From: Muribaculaceae bacterium
GTDB taxonomy: Bacteria; Bacteroidota; Bacteroidia; Bacteroidales; Muribaculaceae
Reading direction: 5' to 3'
DNA length: 64,000 nucleotides
NCBI GenBank assembly: GCA_023664185.1
Contig: JAMPGA010000001.1
Coordinates: 746,262-810,261 of the forward strand
Positions 1 to 8,774 of the stretch are shown in pieces (the first letter of the stretch is position 1; each line of letters opens with the position of its first letter). The notes under the pieces are model-generated. The model had not been told where the DNA came from and did not search any database. It saw only the letters and a program-made list of their open reading frames with translations. The position numbers and the translations under genes were made by a program.

Positions 1-135
1 TATAACACTTCGTAAACTGACTTCTATTAACAATTATTTTTAAACAACCTCTAAAATTCGAGGGGCGAAAGTTCAGCTTTTAAAACATTCTTCCCACCCC
101 TTCTGGAGGGCACGACCCCTCCGACACAATACAAT

Positions 136-190
136 ATCCGCTCTATGAACGGCCGTGACTCAAATGGCGATTCATGGAGCGGATTTTTTT
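136..190 (+). terminator. Rho-independent terminator of a gene left of the window
   Basis: A 14-nt arm at 136-149 pairs with 171-184 (one G:U pair), with a 21-nt loop, followed by a run of seven T. It reads rightward, so it most likely ends a gene lying left of the window. Its T-run overlaps the candidate -33 box of the nifJ promoter. Confidence 0.75.
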
Positions 191-219
191 GTGGATTTTG
201 AAAAAAATCTGTATTTTTG
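188..219 (+). promoter_or_regulatory. Bacteroidota-type promoter for nifJ
   Basis: TTTG at 188-191 and TATTTTTG at 212-219 are separated by 20 nt. This matches the Bacteroidota primary sigma consensus (TTTG, 19-21 nt, TAnnTTTG). Transcription would begin near 226, giving a 5' leader of about 75 nt before the ATG at 300. The rest of 1-299 is AT-rich spacer with one small GC-rich palindrome near 97-121. Confidence 0.65.
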
Positions 220-299
220 CAAAGTGGTATTTAACAACCTCTAATCTCACCTGATTCAACACAAGCTGAAAAGATCAGACTATATTTTATTATATCACT

Positions 300-3200
300 A
301 TGAGTAAAGAAAAAAAATTCTTGACTTGTGATGGCAACCAGGCTGCAGCCCATGTGAGCTATATGTTCTCAGAGGTAGCAGCCATCTACCCCATCACCCC
401 GTCGTCAACGATGGCTGAATACGTGGACGAGTGGGCCGCCGCAGGGCGCAAAAACATCTTCGGCGAGACCGTGCTCGTGCAGGAAATGCAGAGCGAGGGT
501 GGCGCTGCCGGCGCTGTCCACGGCTCGCTCCAGGCTGGCGCTCTGACCACCACCTACACTGCTTCGCAGGGTCTGCTCCTTATGATCCCCAACATGTATA
601 AGATAGCCGGTGAACTGCTTCCCTGCGTCTTCCATGTTTCGGCTCGTACAATTGCCAGCCACGCCCTCTCAATCTTCGGCGACCATCAGGATGTGATGTC
701 GTGCCGCCAGACTGGCTTTGCCATGCTGGCCGAGGGTTCGGTGCAGGAAGTGATGGATCTGGCCGGTGTGGCTCACCTCTCCACACTGCGTTCACGCGTG
801 CCCTTCATCAACTTCTTCGACGGCTTCCGCACCTCACACGAAATACAGAAAATCGAGGCCATGGATCAGGACGACCTGGCTCCCCTGGTTGACCAGCAGG
901 CTCTCGCTGAGTTCCGCGCTCGCGGCCTCAACCCCGGCAAGCCCGTGGCTCGCGGCATGGCTGAGAACGGCGACGTATTCTTCCAGCACCGCGAATCGTG
1001 CAACGAATATTACAACCGCGTTCCCGAGATCGTGGAGGACTACATGAAGGAGATCACCCGCATCACCGGCCGCGAATACAAGCTCTTCAACTACTACGGC
1101 GCTGCCGATGCCGAGCGCGTCATCATCGCCATGGGCTCTGTGACACAGGCTGCCCAGGAGGCTATCGACTACCTCACCAAGAAGGGTGAGAAGGTGGGTC
1201 TGGTGAGCGTCCACCTCTACCGTCCCTTCTCGGCCAAGCACTTCCTTGCCGCTGTGCCCAAGACTGCAAAGCGCATCGCCGTGCTCGACCGCACCAAGGA
1301 GCCCGGCGCCAACGGCGAGCCCCTGTATCTCGACGTTCGCGACTGCTTCTACGGACAGGCTGACGCCCCCGTCATCGTGGGCGGCCGCTACGGTCTGGCT
1401 TCAAAGGACACCACCCCCGCACAGATCCTCTCTGTGTTCGAAAACCTCGCCCTCCCCACTCCCAAGGATCACTTCACAGTGGGTATCGTCGACGACGTCA
1501 CCTTCACCTCGCTCCCCCAGAAGGAGGAGATCGCCCTGGGCGACGAGAGCACTTTCGAAGCCAAGTTCTATGGCCTGGGTGCCGACGGTACTGTAGGTGC
1601 CAACAAGAACTCGGTGAAGATTATCGGCGACAATACCAATAAATACTGCCAGGCTTACTTCGCCTACGATTCCAAGAAGTCGGGCGGCTTCACCTGCTCA
1701 CACCTCCGCTTCGGCGACGCTCCCATCCGCTCTACATATCTGGTGACCACACCTAACTTCGTGGCTTGCCACGTTCAGGCCTATCTCCACATGTACGACG
1801 TGACACGCGGTCTGCGCGACGGCGGCACATTCCTTCTCAACACCATTTGGGAAGGCGAGGAGCTGGCCAAGAACCTCCCCACCAAGATCAAAAAGTATTT
1901 CGCCGACCACAACATCCGCGTTTACTACATCAACGCCACCAAGATAGCACAGGAGATCGGTCTGGGCAACCGCACCAACACCATTCTCCAGAGCGCCTTC
2001 TTCCGCATCACCGAGGTTATCCCCGTTGACCTGGCCGTTGAGCAGATGAAGAAATTCATCGTCAAGAGCTACGGCAAGAAGGGCCAGGATGTGGTCGACA
2101 AGAACTACGCTGCTGTTGACCGCGGTGGTGAGTACAAAGAGCTCCCCGTCGACAAGGCTTGGAGCAACCTCACCGAAGAGGCCAAGGCTGCCAACAACGA
2201 TCCCGCATTCATCAACGATATCGTTCGCCCCATCAACGCACAGGACGGCGACCTCCTCACAGTGAGCGCCTTCAAGGGCCGCGAGGACGGCACCTGGGAG
2301 CAGGGCACAGCCGCCTACGAGAAGCGCGGTGTGGCCGCATTCGTTCCCGAGTGGCTCGAGGAGAACTGTATCCAGTGTAACAAGTGTGCATATGTCTGCC
2401 CCCACGCCGCCATCCGTCCCTTCGTGCTCGATGCCGCCGAGATGGCTGCCGCTCCCTTCGGCGAGGACAAGACTCTCCCCGCCATCGGCAAGAGCTTCGC
2501 AGGCATGCGCTTTATCCAGAGCGTCGACGTGCTCGACTGTCTGGGCTGTACAAACTGTGTGGCCGTCTGCCCCGGCAAGAAGGGCGTGAAGGCTCTGGCT
2601 ATGAAGCCCCTCGAGACTCAGCTCGACGTTCAGAAGGAATGGGACTACTGCGTGGCCAGCGTGGCTTCAAAGCAGAATCTCGTAGACGTGAAGGCCAATG
2701 TGAAGAACTCACAGTTCGCACAGCCTCTCTTCGAATTCTCGGGCGCTTGTTCGGGCTGCGGCGAGACTCCCTATGTCAAGCTCATCTCTCAGCTCTTCGG
2801 CGACCACGAAATCGTGGCAAATGCCACCGGTTGCTCGTCGATCTACTCGGGCTCCGTTCCCTCAACCCCCTACACCAAGAACGCCAAGGGCGAAGGTGTG
2901 GCATGGGCCAACTCTCTTTTCGAGGACTTCGCCGAGTTCGGTCTCGGCATGAGCCTGGCTCACGAGAAGCTGCAGAAGCGCGTGGCCGACTACATGCAGA
3001 AGGCTCTCGACTGCCCCACATGCTCAGCCGAGATCAAGGCTCTCGCCACCAAGTGGCTTGAGAACCGCAACGATGTGGCTGTGACCAAGGAGGTTGCCGC
3101 CGCCATCGTTCCCCTCTGCGAGGCTTGCGGTTGCGACGTTTGCAAGGGTCTCCTCTCAGTTAAGGAGCACATTGCCAAGCGTTCACAGTGGATCATCGCC

Positions 3201-3863
3201 GGCGACGGTGCCGCCTACGACATAGGCTTCGGCGGTCTTGACCACGTGCTTGCTTCCGACAAGAACGTCAACGTGCTCGTAGTCGACACCGAGGTTTACT
3301 CAAACACCGGTGGCCAGTCGTCAAAGGCTACTCCTCTGGGCGCTATCGCCAAATTTGCCGCTGCCGGCAAGCGCGTGCGCAAGAAAGACCTCGGCCTTAT
3401 CGCATCGACCTACGGCTATGTATACGTAGCTCAGATAGCTATGGGCGCCGACAATGCTCAGACCCTCAAGGCTATCCGCGAGGCTGAGGCTTACGACGGT
3501 CCCTCGCTCATCATCGCCTACGCTCCCTGTATCAACCACGGCATCCGCAAGGGCATGGGTCACGCTCAGGAAGAGCAGGCCGCAGCCGTTGAGTGTGGCT
3601 ACTGGCACCTCTGGCGCTACAACCCCGCCCTCGAGATGGAAGGCAAGAATCCCTTCTCGCTCGACTCGAAGGCTCCCGATTGGGACAAGTTTGAGGACTT
3701 CCTCAAGGGTGAGGTTCGCTACGCCTCTGTAGCCAAGCAGTATCCTGCTGAGGCCGCCGAGCTCTTCGCAGCCGCCAAGGCCAACGCACAGTGGCGCTAC
3801 AACAACTATCGCCGCCTGGCTCAGCAGCAGTGGGGCACAGAGCCCTCTCCCACAGTGGAATAA
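300..3863 (+). CDS. nifJ: Pyruvate:ferredoxin (flavodoxin) oxidoreductase, single-chain
   Basis: Oxidatively decarboxylates pyruvate to acetyl-CoA and CO2 with reduction of ferredoxin or flavodoxin, a central step of anaerobic fermentation in the cytoplasm. The 1187-residue chain has the full fused layout: N-terminal POR domains, the POR gamma domain in the middle, a 2x[4Fe-4S] ferredoxin module and a C-terminal TPP domain. Visible cluster ligands are CIQCNKCAYVC from C690 and CLGCTNCVAVC from C747; a further CSGCGE starts near C817. The TPP-binding stretch begins at GDGAAYDIGFGG near residue 968 and continues to the conserved YSNTGGQ. Length is normal for the family. It is monocistronic, with its own promoter and a strong terminator. 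Confidence 0.97.
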   Translation: MSKEKKFLTCDGNQAAAHVSYMFSEVAAIYPITPSSTMAEYVDEWAAAGRKNIFGETVLVQEMQSEGGAAGAVHGSLQAGALTTTYTASQGLLLMIPNMYKIAGELLPCVFHVSARTIASHALSIFGDHQDVMSCRQTGFAMLAEGSVQEVMDLAGVAHLSTLRSRVPFINFFDGFRTSHEIQKIEAMDQDDLAPLVDQQALAEFRARGLNPGKPVARGMAENGDVFFQHRESCNEYYNRVPEIVEDYMKEITRITGREYKLFNYYGAADAERVIIAMGSVTQAAQEAIDYLTKKGEKVGLVSVHLYRPFSAKHFLAAVPKTAKRIAVLDRTKEPGANGEPLYLDVRDCFYGQADAPVIVGGRYGLASKDTTPAQILSVFENLALPTPKDHFTVGIVDDVTFTSLPQKEEIALGDESTFEAKFYGLGADGTVGANKNSVKIIGDNTNKYCQAYFAYDSKKSGGFTCSHLRFGDAPIRSTYLVTTPNFVACHVQAYLHMYDVTRGLRDGGTFLLNTIWEGEELAKNLPTKIKKYFADHNIRVYYINATKIAQEIGLGNRTNTILQSAFFRITEVIPVDLAVEQMKKFIVKSYGKKGQDVVDKNYAAVDRGGEYKELPVDKAWSNLTEEAKAANNDPAFINDIVRPINAQDGDLLTVSAFKGREDGTWEQGTAAYEKRGVAAFVPEWLEENCIQCNKCAYVCPHAAIRPFVLDAAEMAAAPFGEDKTLPAIGKSFAGMRFIQSVDVLDCLGCTNCVAVCPGKKGVKALAMKPLETQLDVQKEWDYCVASVASKQNLVDVKANVKNSQFAQPLFEFSGACSGCGETPYVKLISQLFGDHEIVANATGCSSIYSGSVPSTPYTKNAKGEGVAWANSLFEDFAEFGLGMSLAHEKLQKRVADYMQKALDCPTCSAEIKALATKWLENRNDVAVTKEVAAAIVPLCEACGCDVCKGLLSVKEHIAKRSQWIIAGDGAAYDIGFGGLDHVLASDKNVNVLVVDTEVYSNTGGQSSKATPLGAIAKFAAAGKRVRKKDLGLIASTYGYVYVAQIAMGADNAQTLKAIREAEAYDGPSLIIAYAPCINHGIRKGMGHAQEEQAAAVECGYWHLWRYNPALEMEGKNPFSLDSKAPDWDKFEDFLKGEVRYASVAKQYPAEAAELFAAAKANAQWRYNNYRRLAQQQWGTEPSPTVE

Positions 3864-3893
3864 CCACTGCCGGATAGCTAATCCATAAACATC

Positions 3894-3934
3894 ATCCGCC
3901 ATGCCCGGAACACCCGAGCATGGCGGATTTTTTA
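3894..3934 (+). terminator. Rho-independent terminator of nifJ
   Basis: Perfect 11-bp stem, ATCCGCCATGC at 3894-3904 with its complement at 3918-3928, followed by TTTTTT. It lies 30 bp after the nifJ stop codon. Confidence 0.85.
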
Positions 3935-3963
3935 TAGGGATGATGAGCGATTGAATAATAACG

Positions 3964-4036
3964 ACGCCCTCTACAGGGGCGAAAGCATCGAGGATACGAA
4001 ATAATTATAGCCCCACACCAAGGTGATGGGGCTATA
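3964..4036. repeat. Intergenic palindromes between convergent nifJ and GT2
   Basis: Two palindromes sit in the spacer. A short CGCCC...GGGGCG one is at about 3964-3981. A longer one pairs TATAGCCCCA (4006-4015) with TGGGGCTATA (4027-4036). The latter belongs to a dispersed family with the core AGCCCCACACC-NN-GGTG, also seen near 35.2 and 60.8 kb. It may serve as a weak terminator for the glycosyltransferase gene on the minus strand. Confidence 0.55.
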
Positions 4037-4083
4037 ACTATTTTCATCTCTGCGAGGGTCTGTCCCCCCCGGCCGATTATTCA

Positions 4084-4992
4084 TTACAACACCACCCTTG
4101 CCAGGGCCCAGGTGAGGCGGCCCATGAGACGGTTGTGGTGATAGAGCAATCGCATTCTTTGGGGATATGCCGTGGTGGCCATAACGCTATCATAGAGCCC
4201 TCTGGCCAGCTCCTGCGAGCCCTCGCGGGCATATTGAGCTGCCAGCACCATGGCGCGGGCATCGAGCCATTTTATCAAGTCTGAGCGTTCGGCCTCCATT
4301 ACATCCTGCCGGGCAGTCCGCAGAGCCAGCTCCCACTGATGTGGCCGGGCCGAGAAGGAGAGCCCTGTAAGCGATTCCTCCGTAAAGATGGCCTGATATG
4401 TAGGGGTGCCACCGATATCTACCACTCGGGGATTCTGGAGCAGCAGGCGTATGCCCAGCTCCCAGTCGTCCCATCCGCCGAGGCTCTCGTTCCAGCCGCC
4501 GGCACGGTGTGCGAGCTCGGTGCGATACACTACGCGCGCCGTCGAGCATATGGCGCGGAAGATGTGGTGAAACATCGGATCACGGTCGATGAAATATCCC
4601 GTCAGCTTGCGGCCGTCGGGCATCAAGGTGACCACATTGCGTCCCAGCATATCGGCCTCAGGATGCCGCTCTATGGCTCGGGCATAGTCTTCGATGTGGG
4701 TGGGGAGCAGGCGGTCGTCAGAGTCGACAAACATGACCCACGGGGTCTGCACCATGGCCAGTCCGCAATTGCGCGCACAGCAAGCGCCGCGGCGTCTCTC
4801 GACGGTCACGGCGGCATAAGGCCTCTGGGAGGCCCACTGTTGAAGAATGGAGAGGGAGGCGTCTGTCGAGCCGTTGTCCACGAGGACTACGGCTTGAGGG
4901 CTCACAGTCTGACTGTCGAGCGAGCGGAGCATGCGCTCCACAATGTGAGCCCTGTTGTAGACGGGGATTACTACTGTGATGGGAGCCTGCAT
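4084..4992 (-). CDS. Glycosyltransferase family 2
   Basis: A 302-residue GT-A fold enzyme that should transfer a sugar from a nucleotide-sugar donor to an envelope glycan; donor and acceptor cannot be read from sequence. The N-terminus has the family start VVIPVYNR and VDNGSTD, and the metal-binding DxD-type motif is VDSDD at residues 89-93. An acceptor-side GGWDDWELG motif lies in the second half. The ATG overlaps the gldN stop by one base (TGATG), so translation is probably coupled to the T9SS operon. A link with the lipopolysaccharide that anchors T9SS cargo is possible but is only an inference from position. Confidence 0.85.
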   Translation of the reverse strand: MQAPITVVIPVYNRAHIVERMLRSLDSQTVSPQAVVLVDNGSTDASLSILQQWASQRPYAAVTVERRRGACCARNCGLAMVQTPWVMFVDSDDRLLPTHIEDYARAIERHPEADMLGRNVVTLMPDGRKLTGYFIDRDPMFHHIFRAICSTARVVYRTELAHRAGGWNESLGGWDDWELGIRLLLQNPRVVDIGGTPTYQAIFTEESLTGLSFSARPHQWELALRTARQDVMEAERSDLIKWLDARAMVLAAQYAREGSQELARGLYDSVMATTAYPQRMRLLYHHNRLMGRLTWALARVVL

Positions 4993-6155
4993 CAGCGGCG
5001 GCGGTTGCGCACGGAGCGGGTGGCCGACGATGATGACGAGCCTGAGCTCTTGGGCTTCTTCACCTTGGGTGTTTTGGCCTTTTTGGCCGGCTTGGTGCTG
5101 GTGGTGCCACGCTTTGAGCGCGAGGATCTCACGTTGGTCTTGGGCTTCTCCTGGGCGGGAGCTACTGCGTCGCTTCCTTCGCTCTCGGCGGCTGCAGCGG
5201 CTGCCTCGGCTTCAGCCTCGGCCTTTTCGGCAGCCTCGCGGCGCTCTTTGAGCTCCTCGAGCGAGGGCACCCAGAGCTTCTTCTCATACGAGTCGAGACG
5301 CTGTTGTATGGAGTCACGTGCGTGAGCCAGTTCGTCGGGATCGGGGTGCATCTGCATGAGCGAGCGGTTCTTCAGGTTGCGGGTCTTGTAGATGTCGCCC
5401 TTATAGAGCCCCAGCTGGAAGAAGTCGTCGTAGGTGCATGTGGCCAGGTTGTTGTCGTCGTCGGTGAAAATGTTTTGAGTGGAGAGATAGGGACGGAGAT
5501 CGGCGTAGCGCACCCAGAACATGGGATACTTCACGGCCTCGCCGCCAAAGTCGCCCGAGCGGTGGAGCACGGGGCAGATGGCCTCGACAACGGTGCGCAT
5601 GCGGTTTTGTCGCTTGTCAAATTCCCAGCGCTCTATTATGTAGTATGACAGCACCTCGGTGGTGGGGATGTCCGACTCCTCGATGGTATACTTGGGATTC
5701 TTTTCCGTGGAGCCCTTAGCCGGGTTATAGGGGATATAGAAGCGATCCAGGACGTCGTTCATCTTAACGAGGAAGTCCTCGTTGAACACCTCCCTGCCAT
5801 CAAGATATTCATAGCCTGGCAGTGAGCCGTCGGCCATGCGGTGCATGATGATGCGGAAAAGATTTTCCTGCCCCTCCACGGGTTCGTCGGGATAGTAGAG
5901 CGCCCCGTTCTCATCTTTTGTGAGGTCGAGCTCCCTATACATTACACGCATCCATTGGAGTTCGCTCTCGTCGGCCTCCGAAGTGCCCAGGCGCGACTGC
6001 ATGCGATGGGTGACGCCGGGAGTGTCGGTCGACTTATTGCGGTCGGCTGCACCGCGGCGTCGCACCACACTGCCGCTCGACGATGCATCCTGCTGTGCAA
6101 AAGCCGTGGCTGCTATGATAAGGGTTATGGCTGTTAGAAGAAACTTCTTTATCAT
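4992..6155 (-). CDS. gldN: Type IX secretion/gliding protein GldN (PorN)
   Basis: Periplasmic partner of the GldK lipoprotein ring in the type IX secretion trans-envelope complex. It begins with a signal peptide (MIKKFLLTAITLIIAATAFA) and has the GldN core with the typical YYIIERWEFD and YPMFWVRYADLRPYL segments. From about residue 303 to the end (387) it carries an unusual tail: first Ala/Glu-rich and probably helical, then Lys/Arg/Ser-rich, ending in RRR. The start is 18 bp downstream of the gldM stop. Position in the gldKLMN order plus the core sequence make the call secure; the tail has no function I can name. Confidence 0.92.
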   Translation of the reverse strand: MIKKFLLTAITLIIAATAFAQQDASSSGSVVRRRGAADRNKSTDTPGVTHRMQSRLGTSEADESELQWMRVMYRELDLTKDENGALYYPDEPVEGQENLFRIIMHRMADGSLPGYEYLDGREVFNEDFLVKMNDVLDRFYIPYNPAKGSTEKNPKYTIEESDIPTTEVLSYYIIERWEFDKRQNRMRTVVEAICPVLHRSGDFGGEAVKYPMFWVRYADLRPYLSTQNIFTDDDNNLATCTYDDFFQLGLYKGDIYKTRNLKNRSLMQMHPDPDELAHARDSIQQRLDSYEKKLWVPSLEELKERREAAEKAEAEAEAAAAAAESEGSDAVAPAQEKPKTNVRSSRSKRGTTSTKPAKKAKTPKVKKPKSSGSSSSSATRSVRNRRR

Positions 6156-6173
6156 GGGGTTGGGAGATGATTA

Positions 6174-7739
6174 TTAGTTTACTATGACTTCCATGGGCGA
6201 GAGAGTGCGCTCCAGGCCGTCGGGGCCTTTGGCGCGTATGCGCGATATGTAGAAACGCTTGCCTCTGGAGAGGCGCTTGAACTGGTCGCGCTGACGCTGC
6301 GAGAATGCCGCGCCCTGCGACACCTCGGGGATGGCGTTGCCCATCTGGTCGAAAAACACTGTCTCGAAGCCCAGCACCTGGAAGTCGATGTTGAGCATAT
6401 CGTCGTCGATGGCAGCTTCGATGCCGGGCGCTGTGTTGAGCAGAGCCTTTGATATTGGCTTGCCACCTTTATATCGGTCTTTGGCGCCCCCGGCGGCTGT
6501 GAAGGTTATGAAGGCCGTAGGGTCGGGGAGCTTGCGCACACGGAATGTAGAGGTCGACACCGTCTGCGGACGGCCGTCGATGTTGGCTGTGACTGTGATT
6601 GTGGCATTCTCGCCCACCTTTGCGGGACGGGCTATCCATCCGTCGCCCTGGCGTGTGAGGGTGCCGTTGGTCATGGTGGCCGAGACGCCGTTCATGGGCA
6701 CTCCGGGCACCGAGATGCTCATGGGGTTGTTGATGCCGGCATAGAGCACATTCATCATGGTGGCCGAGACGGTGGCCGTGGGCTCCATTACGGTGTACGA
6801 CGACGAGAAGGGGTGGCGTGTGGTCGAACCATCGCCGTGGGCCACCTCGATGTATCCCGAGTAGTCGAATGTGCCGGTAGAGGAGGTGTTGAATTCATAG
6901 AGCCCCTTGTCGCCGGGGAGCTGCTTGCCGCCGATGAAGATGTCGGGGCGGGCAGTGGTGTCGACAGCGGCCAGCACAATCGATGCTGAATAGCGTCCGC
7001 CGCGCATCACCATCTTTGACTGAGGTATGACGAAGGCGTTCAGCTCGTTGACGCGCACATCGCCGGCGTCGACAGCGGCAAGCAGATTGGTCAGAGCCTC
7101 ACCCTCGGCATAGCGTATGTCGTTTTGAAGCTTGGTGAGCAGGGTCACGGATGCCACCACGGGCTGGTTTTCAAACTTGGCTTCCTCCCAGGGCTGGGGG
7201 GTGACGGTGCCGGGGCGGCGGAACGGCGCTGTTGAGAGTGCCTCCAATATCGAAGTGCGCTTGGTGGAGTCGGGCACAAGAGCTGTGACAAACTCGCGGT
7301 AGTCATCGATGCGTCCGCGCAGGCGCTCGCCCTGATTGTTGCCGGGTGCGAGCATCACCACAGCGGCGCTCTCCAGGTCGTCGCGACGGTTTATATTGGT
7401 CACGTCGCCCTTGGGGCCGTCGGCTTCGCGCACTATGGCCAGCTTGAGCGAGTCCACGTAATCGTAGAGGGCAGATGCACGGCGACGCACATCGGTGGCC
7501 TTGTCGAGCCATGGTGTGCCCTTGCCGGGGTTCTGCTCGGTGAAGCTCTCGAGCTGGCGGTATATGGCGTCGTTTCTGCGGCCCACGCTGGCGTTGGTGC
7601 GTGCCAGGCCATCCTCGACCTGCACGAAGCCGTCGAGAACATCGCTTGACACGTTGAGAGCCAGCATGGCAGTGAGGACGATATACATGAGGTTTATCAT
7701 CTTCTGCCTTGGCGACAGGCGTACTACTGATTCGGCCAT
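6174..7739 (-). CDS. gldM: Type IX secretion motor protein GldM (PorM)
   Basis: Inner-membrane protein whose periplasmic part spans the periplasm and passes motor energy from GldL to the GldK/GldN ring. Length is 521 residues. The N-terminus SPRQKMINLMYIVLTAML is the conserved GldM entry: a short cytoplasmic stretch, then one membrane segment at about residues 14-32. The rest is a long periplasmic region with a helical N-terminal domain and beta-rich D2-D4 domains towards the C-terminus. It follows gldL by 49 bp and precedes gldN by 18 bp. Confidence 0.95.
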   Translation of the reverse strand: MAESVVRLSPRQKMINLMYIVLTAMLALNVSSDVLDGFVQVEDGLARTNASVGRRNDAIYRQLESFTEQNPGKGTPWLDKATDVRRRASALYDYVDSLKLAIVREADGPKGDVTNINRRDDLESAAVVMLAPGNNQGERLRGRIDDYREFVTALVPDSTKRTSILEALSTAPFRRPGTVTPQPWEEAKFENQPVVASVTLLTKLQNDIRYAEGEALTNLLAAVDAGDVRVNELNAFVIPQSKMVMRGGRYSASIVLAAVDTTARPDIFIGGKQLPGDKGLYEFNTSSTGTFDYSGYIEVAHGDGSTTRHPFSSSYTVMEPTATVSATMMNVLYAGINNPMSISVPGVPMNGVSATMTNGTLTRQGDGWIARPAKVGENATITVTANIDGRPQTVSTSTFRVRKLPDPTAFITFTAAGGAKDRYKGGKPISKALLNTAPGIEAAIDDDMLNIDFQVLGFETVFFDQMGNAIPEVSQGAAFSQRQRDQFKRLSRGKRFYISRIRAKGPDGLERTLSPMEVIVN

Positions 7740-7788
7740 TTCTGAGTCTTTCTAATTGGTCCGGTTATAAATCTGGTTGGTGTGTTGG

Positions 7789-8751
7789 TCAAATAGTGCC
7801 CGACGAGGCTGCACCGGGGATATCGTTCATCATCGGACGATACATGCTCACGGTCATGGCATTGAGCATCTTCTCATACACCTGGTTGAGCTGCTGTATG
7901 TGGCGCGACATCTTCTCGGTCTCCTCGCAATAGCGTGCGCTCTGCGAGGCACTTTTCTCATACATGTCGCGTATGTCCTTGATGCCGCGGTTCACACGGT
8001 CGATGGAGTCGAGCTGGGTCGAGACGCTCTTGAGCTGAATCTCATAGATGGTGTTGAGGCCTCCGAGATTGCGGTTGAGGTCGGCCATGCGTGCTATGTA
8101 GCCCTGCGAGTTGGCAGTGATGTCGGCCGAGTTTTCGGTGATGGTGCGATATGACTCGAGCAGCACCGACGACACCTGGTTGAGAGCCTCGGTGGTGCGG
8201 CTGAGCTGTTCCATCTGCTCGGCTATGGTGCTCATGCGTGCCAGGTAGTCCTGGGTGGCTGAGGCAAGGTCGGCCATCTGCGAGAGCTGGTCGGCGGCAG
8301 CCGTCATGCGCGAAATCGAGTCGGAGAGAGCCTGGGTGTCGGATGCCGACAGGCCGGCCACCTCGCCAAGGGCCGTGGCTGCGGGCTGCATGGGAGCGCC
8401 CGACACTACTGTGCCTGAGGGGAGATCGCCCACCACGATGGTGCCTCCTCCCGAGAGCGTACGTCCACTGCCTTCTTCTACGGTCTGGCGCTTGTCGAGC
8501 TCGGGAAACACTTCCTCCCAGTGATATTCCTTGGGGGGACGGTCGAAGGCGGTGAGGATAAACATAAGCACCTCAGTGCCCATGCCTATACAGAGCAGGG
8601 TGTTGCCTCCGGGAAGGTGAAGAATCTTGAAGAGTGCACCCCAGATGACGATGGCTGCGCCCACGGAGTAGGCGAAGTTGAAGAGGCGCTGACCCCCTTC
8701 CCAGGTCATTATGGTGTCGATTTTATTTTTGAGCTTTTCTTTTTCCATCAT
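7789..8751 (-). CDS. gldL: Type IX secretion motor protein GldL (PorL)
   Basis: Cytoplasmic-membrane component that, with GldM, forms the proton-driven motor of T9SS. The 320 residues include two N-terminal membrane segments (about 24-44 and 50-69) joined by the conserved KILHLPGG turn. A Lys (K42) and a Glu (E60) lie near or within the membrane; acidic and basic residues here are implicated in proton flow in GldL homologues, though the correspondence is by eye. After DRPPKEYHWEEVFP comes a long, heptad-rich cytoplasmic helical region that runs to the C-terminus. Confidence 0.94.
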   Translation of the reverse strand: MMEKEKLKNKIDTIMTWEGGQRLFNFAYSVGAAIVIWGALFKILHLPGGNTLLCIGMGTEVLMFILTAFDRPPKEYHWEEVFPELDKRQTVEEGSGRTLSGGGTIVVGDLPSGTVVSGAPMQPAATALGEVAGLSASDTQALSDSISRMTAAADQLSQMADLASATQDYLARMSTIAEQMEQLSRTTEALNQVSSVLLESYRTITENSADITANSQGYIARMADLNRNLGGLNTIYEIQLKSVSTQLDSIDRVNRGIKDIRDMYEKSASQSARYCEETEKMSRHIQQLNQVYEKMLNAMTVSMYRPMMNDIPGAASSGTI

Positions 8752-8774
8752 GGTATAAAGAGAGAGATGTGAGC

